Origin: UBA1479 sp002706405
GTDB taxonomy: Bacteria; Pseudomonadota; Alphaproteobacteria; Rhodospirillales; Casp-alpha2
Assembly (NCBI GenBank): GCA_963972255.1
Contig: CAXATO010000006.1
Coordinates: 124,001 to 188,000 of the forward strand
DNA length: 64,000 nt
Reading direction: 5' to 3'
Under the pieces are notes generated by a model, which saw only the letters and a program-made list of their open reading frames with translations, did no database searches and was not told the origin of the DNA. Below are positions 59,150 through 64,000 of this stretch, in pieces. Position 1 is the first letter of the stretch, and each line of letters starts with the position of its first letter. The position numbers were made by a program, and so were the translations under genes.

Positions 59150-60550
59150 TCAGTCTTCTCCCAGCATGTCCTTCGGATTGACCAGCTTGTCGAACTCGGC
59201 GCCGGTGAGAATGCCGAGGGCTTTCGCCGCCTCGCGCAGGGTCGAGCCGTCCTTATGGGCCTTCTTGGCGATCTCGGCCGCCTTGTCGTAGCCGATATGC
59301 GGGTTGAGCGCCGTCACCAGCATCAGCGAGTTGTTGAGATGGCGGGCGATGACCTCGCGGTTGGGTTCGATGCCCTTGAGGCAGCGCGCGGTAAAGCTCG
59401 CCATGGCGTCGGACAGAAGGCGGATGGATTCCAGATGGGTCGCCACGATCACCGGCTTGTAGACATTCAATTGCAGATGCCCGTGGCTGGACGCGAAGGT
59501 CACCGTAACATGGTTGCCCATGACCCGGGCCGCGACCTGGGTCAGGGCTTCCGCCTGGGTCGGGTTGACCTTGCCCGGCATGATTGACGATCCGGGCTCA
59601 TTCGCCGGCAGGATCAGTTCCGCCAGGCCCGAGCGCGGACCCGAGGCCAAGAGCCGGATATCGTCGGCGATCTTGTGGTTGGTCACGGCGATGGTGTTGA
59701 GCTTGCCCGACAGGTTGACCAGCGCGTCATGGGCGGCGAGCGCATAGAATTTGTCCGGGCAGGGCTTGAAGGGCAGGCCAGTCAGTTCCGCCGCCTCGGC
59801 GCAGAAGGCGGCGTCGAAGCCCTTGGGCGCGTTGATGCCCGAGCCCACGGCCGTGCCGCCCTGGGCCAGCTCGTAAATCTGCGCCAGGGACTTGTGCAGG
59901 CGTTCGATGTTCTGGCGGGTCTGATGGGCATAGGCGCCGAATTCGGAGCCGAGCCGGAGCGGCGTCGCATCCTGCAGATGGGTGCGGCCGATCTTGATGA
60001 CGTCGTGGAAGGCCTTGGCTTTTTCCAGCAGGACCGCTTCCATGCCCTCAAGGGCCGGGAGCAAGCGGTTGTGGCATTCCTGGGCCAGGGCGATGTGCAT
60101 GGCCGTCGGCATGCTGTCGTTGGACGACTGGGACATGTTGACGTGGTCGTTGGGATGCACCGGATCCTTGGACCCCAAGGTGCCGCCCAGGATGTCGATG
60201 GCCCGGTTGGCGATGACCTCGTTCAGGTTCATGTTGGTCTGGGTGCCGGACCCGGTCTGCCACACGGGCAGGGGGAAATGGGCGTCCCAGTCGCCGGCCG
60301 CGACCTCGCCCGCCGCCTGATCGATGGCGTTGCCCAGGCGTTTGTCCAGCTTGCCCAGCTTCATGTTGGCCCGTGCGGCGGCCTGTTTCTGTGTCGCGAA
60401 GGCATGGATCAGCGCCGTCGGCATGGCGCCGTCGCCGATGGGGAAGTTCTCCAACGCGCGCTGGGTCTGGGCACCCCAGTACTTGTCGGCGGGTACCTGG
60501 ACGTCGCCGAGGGTGTCCTTTTCGATGCGGTGCGTTTTCGTTCCGTCCAT
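59150..60550 (-). CDS. fumC: Fumarate hydratase class II
   Basis: The 466-residue protein belongs to the aspartase/fumarase superfamily. It has DTLGDVQVPADKYWGAQTQRA at the start, GSGTQTNMNLNEVIANRA, the B-site region VHPNDHVNMSQSSNDSMPTA and the signature GSSIMPGKVNP with the catalytic Ser loop. It reversibly hydrates fumarate to L-malate and needs no iron. It follows the class I fumarase by 31 bases, so the two are co-transcribed. Confidence 0.96.
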   Translation of the reverse strand: MDGTKTHRIEKDTLGDVQVPADKYWGAQTQRALENFPIGDGAMPTALIHAFATQKQAAARANMKLGKLDKRLGNAIDQAAGEVAAGDWDAHFPLPVWQTGSGTQTNMNLNEVIANRAIDILGGTLGSKDPVHPNDHVNMSQSSNDSMPTAMHIALAQECHNRLLPALEGMEAVLLEKAKAFHDVIKIGRTHLQDATPLRLGSEFGAYAHQTRQNIERLHKSLAQIYELAQGGTAVGSGINAPKGFDAAFCAEAAELTGLPFKPCPDKFYALAAHDALVNLSGKLNTIAVTNHKIADDIRLLASGPRSGLAELILPANEPGSSIMPGKVNPTQAEALTQVAARVMGNHVTVTFASSHGHLQLNVYKPVIVATHLESIRLLSDAMASFTARCLKGIEPNREVIARHLNNSLMLVTALNPHIGYDKAAEIAKKAHKDGSTLREAAKALGILTGAEFDKLVNPKDMLGED

Positions 60551-60581
60551 GGCGGTGAGCCTCCCTTGATGGCCGGGCGGC

Positions 60582-62207
60582 TCAGGCCGCCTTCGGATGT
60601 TTGAACTCTGCGAAGAAATCGTTGCCCTTGTCGTCGACCACGATGAAGGCGGGGAAATCCTTGATCTCGATCTTCCAGATCGCTTCCATGCCGAGCTCGG
60701 GATATTCGACGACCTCGACCTTGGTGATGCAGTCCTGGGCTAGGCGCGCCGCCGGCCCGCCGATGGAGCCCAGATAGAAGCCGCCGTACTTGCGGCAGGC
60801 GTCCGTCACCTGCTGCGACCGGTTGCCCTTGGCCAGCATGATCATGGACCCGCCGGCGGCCTGGAATTGCTCGACATAGGAATCCATGCGGCCCGCCGTC
60901 GTCGGTCCGAACGAGCCCGAGGCATAACCTTCCGGCGTCTTCGCCGGACCGGCGTAATAGACGCCGTGGTCCTTGAAGTACTGGGGCAGGCCCTCGCCGG
61001 CGTCCAGGCGTTCCTTCAGCTTGGCATGGGCGATGTCGCGCGCCACGATCAGGGAGCCGGACAGCATGACCCGGGTTTTCACCGGATGCTTGCTGAGTTC
61101 CTTGAGCACCTCGGCCATGGGCCGGTTGAGATCAATGGCCACGACCTCGCTTTTCAGGTCTTCATCCGTGACCTCGGGCAGATACTTGGCGGGATTGGCT
61201 TCGAGTTCTTCCAGAAACACGCCGTCCTTGGTGATCTTTCCCTTGGCCTGACGGTCGGCGGAGCAGGACACCCCGATGCCGACGGGGCAGCTGGCGCCGT
61301 GGCGCGGCAGGCGGATGACGCGCACGTCGTGGCAGAAATATTTGCCGCCGAACTGGGCGCCGATGCCCATGGTGCGGGTCAGTTCGTGGATCTTTTCTTC
61401 CCATTCCAGGTCGCGGAACGCCTGGCCGATTTCACCGCCCTGGGTCGGCAGTTCGTCCAGATATTTGGTCGAGGCCAGCTTGACGGTCTTCAGCGTCAGT
61501 TCCGCCGAGGTGCCGCCGATCACCACCGCCAAATGGTAGGGCGGGCAGGCGGCAGTGCCGAGGGTGCGAATTTTCTCGTCCATGAACTTCATCAGGCCGG
61601 TCGGATTCAACAATGCCTTGGTTTCCTGGAACAGGAAGGTCTTGTTGGCCGATCCGCCGCCCTTGGCGATGAACTGGAATTTGTAGGCGTCGCCCGGCTC
61701 GGCATAGATCTCGATCTGCGCCGGCAGGTTGTTGCCCGTGTTCTTCTCGGTGAACATGTCCATCGGGGATACCTGGGAATAGCGCAGGTTGGTTTCCGTG
61801 AAGGTCCGCATGACGCCTTCGGCGATCGCCGCTTCGTCGTCGAAGCCGGTGAACACGTTCTGCCCCTTCTTGCCCATGACGATGGCGGTGCCCGTGTCCT
61901 GACACATGGGCAGCACGCCGCCGGCGGCAATGTTGGCGTTCTTCAAAAGATCGAGGGCCACGAAGCGGTCGTTGTCCGACGCTTCCGGGTCGTCGAGAAT
62001 CTTGCGCAGCTGGGCCAGGTGGGCCGGGCGCAGCAGGTGGGAAATGTCGTGGAACGCCTGCTTGGTCAGCTCGGTGATGGCCTCGGGCTCCACGGTCAGC
62101 ACCGTACGGCCGGCCACTTCCTGGGTGGTGACGCCGCCGTCCATGATTTTCTTGTAGGGGGTTTGGTCCGGACCCAGGGGAAACATCGTGTGATGTTCAA
62201 AGGTCAT
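60582..62207 (-). CDS. fumA: Fumarate hydratase class I (iron-sulfur)
   Basis: The 541-residue protein has the N-terminal alpha domain (LTKQAFHDISHLLRP, GGVLPMCQDTGTAIV) and the C-terminal beta domain (ARDIAHAKLKERLDAG, YYAGPAKTPEGYASGSFGPT). Cys residues in PMCQDTG, TAACPPYHLA and VSCSADRQ are the expected [4Fe-4S] ligands. It is an oxygen-sensitive TCA-cycle fumarase. GAGGA nine bases before the ATG supports the start. FumA and FumB cannot be distinguished. Confidence 0.95.
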   Translation of the reverse strand: MTFEHHTMFPLGPDQTPYKKIMDGGVTTQEVAGRTVLTVEPEAITELTKQAFHDISHLLRPAHLAQLRKILDDPEASDNDRFVALDLLKNANIAAGGVLPMCQDTGTAIVMGKKGQNVFTGFDDEAAIAEGVMRTFTETNLRYSQVSPMDMFTEKNTGNNLPAQIEIYAEPGDAYKFQFIAKGGGSANKTFLFQETKALLNPTGLMKFMDEKIRTLGTAACPPYHLAVVIGGTSAELTLKTVKLASTKYLDELPTQGGEIGQAFRDLEWEEKIHELTRTMGIGAQFGGKYFCHDVRVIRLPRHGASCPVGIGVSCSADRQAKGKITKDGVFLEELEANPAKYLPEVTDEDLKSEVVAIDLNRPMAEVLKELSKHPVKTRVMLSGSLIVARDIAHAKLKERLDAGEGLPQYFKDHGVYYAGPAKTPEGYASGSFGPTTAGRMDSYVEQFQAAGGSMIMLAKGNRSQQVTDACRKYGGFYLGSIGGPAARLAQDCITKVEVVEYPELGMEAIWKIEIKDFPAFIVVDDKGNDFFAEFKHPKAA

Positions 62208-62279
62208 CGTCGCAGTCCTCGAAGCTAGAATAGGTTTGGTCTTAAGAAGTCTTTTCGACCCCAGGCGCTTGGCGGCGGG

Positions 62280-62789
62280 CTATTTCTTGCGAAACGTGTC
62301 GAGCGCGATCACTTCGCCCATCTTGCCGTCGCCGTCATCCGTGGTGCGGTCCGAATTGGAAGCGTCCAGGGAGATTTCCTGTTCCGCGTAGACGCCGTCG
62401 TCTTCCAGTTCGCCGTCGTCCTCGTGCTCCGTCGTGATCATCTTCAGCTGCAGGCCGAAGTTGACGGAGGGATCGGAGAAGGCGGTGATGGCGCGGAAGG
62501 GAATCCGCAGGCGTTCGCCCTTGCCCTTGAAGAACAACGTCACCTCGAACGCATCCTGATCGACATGCAGATTGTCGAACTGATGCTGGATCACGATGGT
62601 CATCTCTTCCGGGTGCTGAGCGTTCAGATAGGGCGGCACGACGACGCCGGGGTCTTCCATGCGGAAGGTGATGTAAAAGTGGTGCTCGCCGGGCAGGCCT
62701 TCACGCGCGGCGTGGGCCAGGGCATTACGGATCACGGTGCGCAGCGCATCCTCGATCCAGACGTCATATCTCAGTGGGCTATCTTCCAT
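62280..62789 (-). CDS. sspB: ClpXP adaptor SspB (alphaproteobacterial type)
   Basis: The 169-residue protein begins with the substrate-binding core (YDVWIEDALRTVIRNAL; HHFYITFRM; MTIVIQHQFDNLHVDQDAFEVTLFFKGK; RIPFRAITAFSDPSVNFGLQL). An acidic, disordered linker follows (EHEDDGELEDDG). The C-terminal tail MGEVIALDTFRKK is the ClpX-docking XB motif. It tethers ssrA-tagged and other substrates to ClpXP. It is upstream of fumA by 72 bases on the same strand. Confidence 0.93.
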   Translation of the reverse strand: MEDSPLRYDVWIEDALRTVIRNALAHAAREGLPGEHHFYITFRMEDPGVVVPPYLNAQHPEEMTIVIQHQFDNLHVDQDAFEVTLFFKGKGERLRIPFRAITAFSDPSVNFGLQLKMITTEHEDDGELEDDGVYAEQEISLDASNSDRTTDDGDGKMGEVIALDTFRKK

Positions 62790-62989
62790 GCCCCGTTTTT
62801 AGCAGGGAACGCGGGCCAGAGTCTTGAGTAAATGAACGGCCAATTTGCGACAGAGCTGAAATTTTGAGCAGGCCCACGGGCCGTGTCTGGGCAAAGGTCC
62901 GTGGCATAAAAATTGCGGTGTCCCCATGAAACGTGACTTAAACCGCCGGCAATTGTCGGGAACCGTGCCCGCGCGGGAGGATGCGATCA

Positions 62990-63559
62990 ATGGCCCAAGC
63001 TGAAATAATGATGGAAAATCAGGGAGGTGTGTCCTTCCCGATGCCCGAGAACGAGGATTTTCGCCTGGAAGTCCTGCGTTCGCACGAAATTCTCAATACG
63101 CAACCGGAGGCGCAATTTGACAGAATTGCGCGCCTGGCGGCCGTCCATTTCGGAGTTCCCATGTCGGTCATCGCGATGATCGATGCGGATCGCATGTGGT
63201 GTAAGGCGGTCAGTGGCGTCGATCTTAAGGAAGCCCCGCGCAAGGACACATTCTGTGCGCATACGATCAACGAGACCGATGTCATGATCGTGCCGGACGC
63301 GGCGAAGGATTCCCGATTCAAAGACAATCCCTTCGTTGCCGGGCAATTCGGTCTGCGATTCTACGTTGGGGCACCGCTGATCACCTGTGAAGGCACCGTG
63401 TTGGGGGCCTTGTGCCTGCTCGACACCTATCCTCGGCCGTTCTTCTCGCCGGAGGACCGACGATACTTGACCGATCTCGCAGAGGTGACCGTCGATCTCA
63501 TGGAAATGCGTCGAGCGCTTCTGACCGATGTCCGGGACGACATGTATATTCTGGACTAA
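62990..63559 (+). CDS. GAF-domain protein
   Basis: The product is 189 residues from ATG 62990, with GGGAGG nine bases upstream; the ATG at 62981 abuts that site. Almost the whole length is a GAF domain (~30-175): RIARLAAVHFGVPMSVIAMID, RKDTFCAHTINETDVMIVPD, FYVGAPLITCEGTVLGALCLLD and FSPEDRRYLTDLAEVTVDLM. CxH is conserved in FCAHTI, as in GAF proteins that precede GGDEF or kinase domains, but no output domain follows. A small-ligand or redox sensor acting through a partner is likely. Confidence 0.88.
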   Translation: MAQAEIMMENQGGVSFPMPENEDFRLEVLRSHEILNTQPEAQFDRIARLAAVHFGVPMSVIAMIDADRMWCKAVSGVDLKEAPRKDTFCAHTINETDVMIVPDAAKDSRFKDNPFVAGQFGLRFYVGAPLITCEGTVLGALCLLDTYPRPFFSPEDRRYLTDLAEVTVDLMEMRRALLTDVRDDMYILD

Positions 63560-63600
63560 AGGAAGCGGCGAGCCAGAATTGGGGGCACCGCTTTTCTCTT

Positions 63601-63626
63601 CCGTTGAACCACCACAGGTTCAACGG
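63601..63626 (+). repeat. Perfect 10-base hairpin downstream of the GAF gene
   Basis: CCGTTGAACC (63601-63610) and GGTTCAACGG (63617-63626) are exact reverse complements around an ACCACA loop. It lies 42 bases after the GAF stop, where a terminator would be expected, but no T-tract follows on either strand. Confidence 0.7.
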
Positions 63627-63646
63627 GGTTCCGGATACCGTTCGCA

Positions 63647-63783
63647 ATGCTGGAAAGGAAGTGGGCGGCTTCTGTTGCCAGGTGCTGCTCGACCCCCCCA
63701 ATGAATCCGAATTAGACTCAACGGGAGTCGGGGCCCGAGACGGGATGCTGGAAAGGAAGTGGGCGGCTTCTGTTGCCAGGTGC
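63647..63783 (+). repeat. 39-base perfect direct repeat (two copies)
   Basis: The same 39 bases, starting ATGCTGGAAAGGAAGTGGGC, occur at 63647-63685 and 63745-63783, 98 bases apart start to start. Similarity continues weakly for about 12 more bases (CTGCTCGACCCCC against CCGCCCGAACCCC). Neither copy is in a recognisable gene. Confidence 0.85.
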
Positions 63784-64000
63784 CGCCCGAACCCCGTTGT
63801 CGTTATGGCGTGTTAGGCCGCGACAGCAAGTGCTTCTGTGTTATCATTGGCACTTATCAAAATGGCCCGATATCGGCGGTACCATGCCGAGCACAAACCA
63901 AGCCTTTATTACACGCGTCGATCCTATTTCGCCCCCATCACAAACCGCGTGGCGCGCGCCGACATTCCGTTAGAAATCTCAAACGCAGCTTGTGGTGGAG

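Larger units (their letters stand above)
63560..64000. other. Gene-free right end with short inverted repeats
   Basis: No convincing gene was found in the last 441 bases. Only very short frames exist, such as a 29-codon ATG frame at 63883. The stretch contains a perfect hairpin, a 39-base direct repeat and a distant inverted repeat: CAACGGGGTTC at 63621-63631 pairs with GAACCCCGTTG at 63789-63799, bracketing the direct repeats. Base composition falls after 63830. Continuation beyond the window is needed to say what it belongs to. Confidence 0.6.

Noticed and set aside
63601..63626. Rho-independent terminator for the GAF gene
   Set aside because: The stem is perfect but there is no T-tract on either strand, so it is listed only as a hairpin.
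63812..63818. GTTAGGC resembling an integron attC core site
   Set aside because: No matching RYYYAAC partner at attC distance, no cassette ORF and no integrase in the window.
63830..63980. Possible insertion-sequence end or small gene (29-codon frame at 63883)
   Set aside because: No transposase domain and no terminal inverted repeat could be shown before the window ends.

Overview
The window reads as a chromosome segment of a GC-rich alphaproteobacterium, most likely a free-living, probably aquatic member of the Rhodospirillales. The pointers are an alphaproteobacterial-type SspB, a 41-residue L36, an AsmA-family protein, a very long multi-PAS hybrid kinase and a LapA/FecR-type giant adhesin. 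Genus-level assignment is not possible from the sequence alone. No rRNA, tRNA, CRISPR array, prophage or intact insertion sequence was seen.

Region 1 (1-22.6 kb, minus strand) is the most unusual part. One reading frame stays open from a GTG at 20878 to the left edge, giving at least 6,959 residues with the C-terminus outside the window. From N to C it has a retention-module/FecR-like head, about 3,300 residues of Ala-rich probable coiled coil, a family of about 90-residue beta domains resembling the flagellar hook IN motif, cadherin/VCBS-like modules, a beta-helix-like stretch, six LamG-like lectin modules and RTX calcium repeats. A TolC-like outer-membrane channel lies directly upstream in the same direction, so a type I-secreted surface adhesin is the natural reading. 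The ABC and membrane-fusion partners are not in view.

Region 2 (22.7-33 kb) holds an acyl-CoA dehydrogenase with an altered catalytic residue. A signalling block follows: a PleD-like diguanylate cyclase, a 1,658-residue Cache/six-PAS hybrid histidine kinase with REC and HPt, and a divergent single-domain response regulator. Next come a class V aminotransferase coupled to a DMT-family exporter, and a stand-alone rpmJ (L36) with its own promoter and terminator.

Region 3 (33-47 kb, plus strand) is a nearly complete glycolate/glyoxylate-to-glycerate pathway: a methyltransferase, an IclR regulator, gcl, hyi, glxR, glcD, glcE, glcF, two small exported proteins of unknown role, a second FAD-linked 2-hydroxyacid dehydrogenase and a glycerate 2-kinase. 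Together they would take glycolate to glyoxylate, tartronate semialdehyde, D-glycerate and 2-phosphoglycerate. The intergenic gaps of this cluster contain strong palindromes.

Region 4 (47-64 kb) has a P-type cation ATPase with an unusual ion-site residue, an AsmA-like protein followed by a membrane-anchored hydrolase and a small membrane protein, a ribbon-helix-helix protein, a GST and a VOC protein. A long minus-strand run then reads sspB-fumA-fumC-VOC-SDR-GNAT-hydrolase-VOC. A GAF-domain protein and a 440-base gene-free stretch with hairpins and a 39-base direct repeat close the window.
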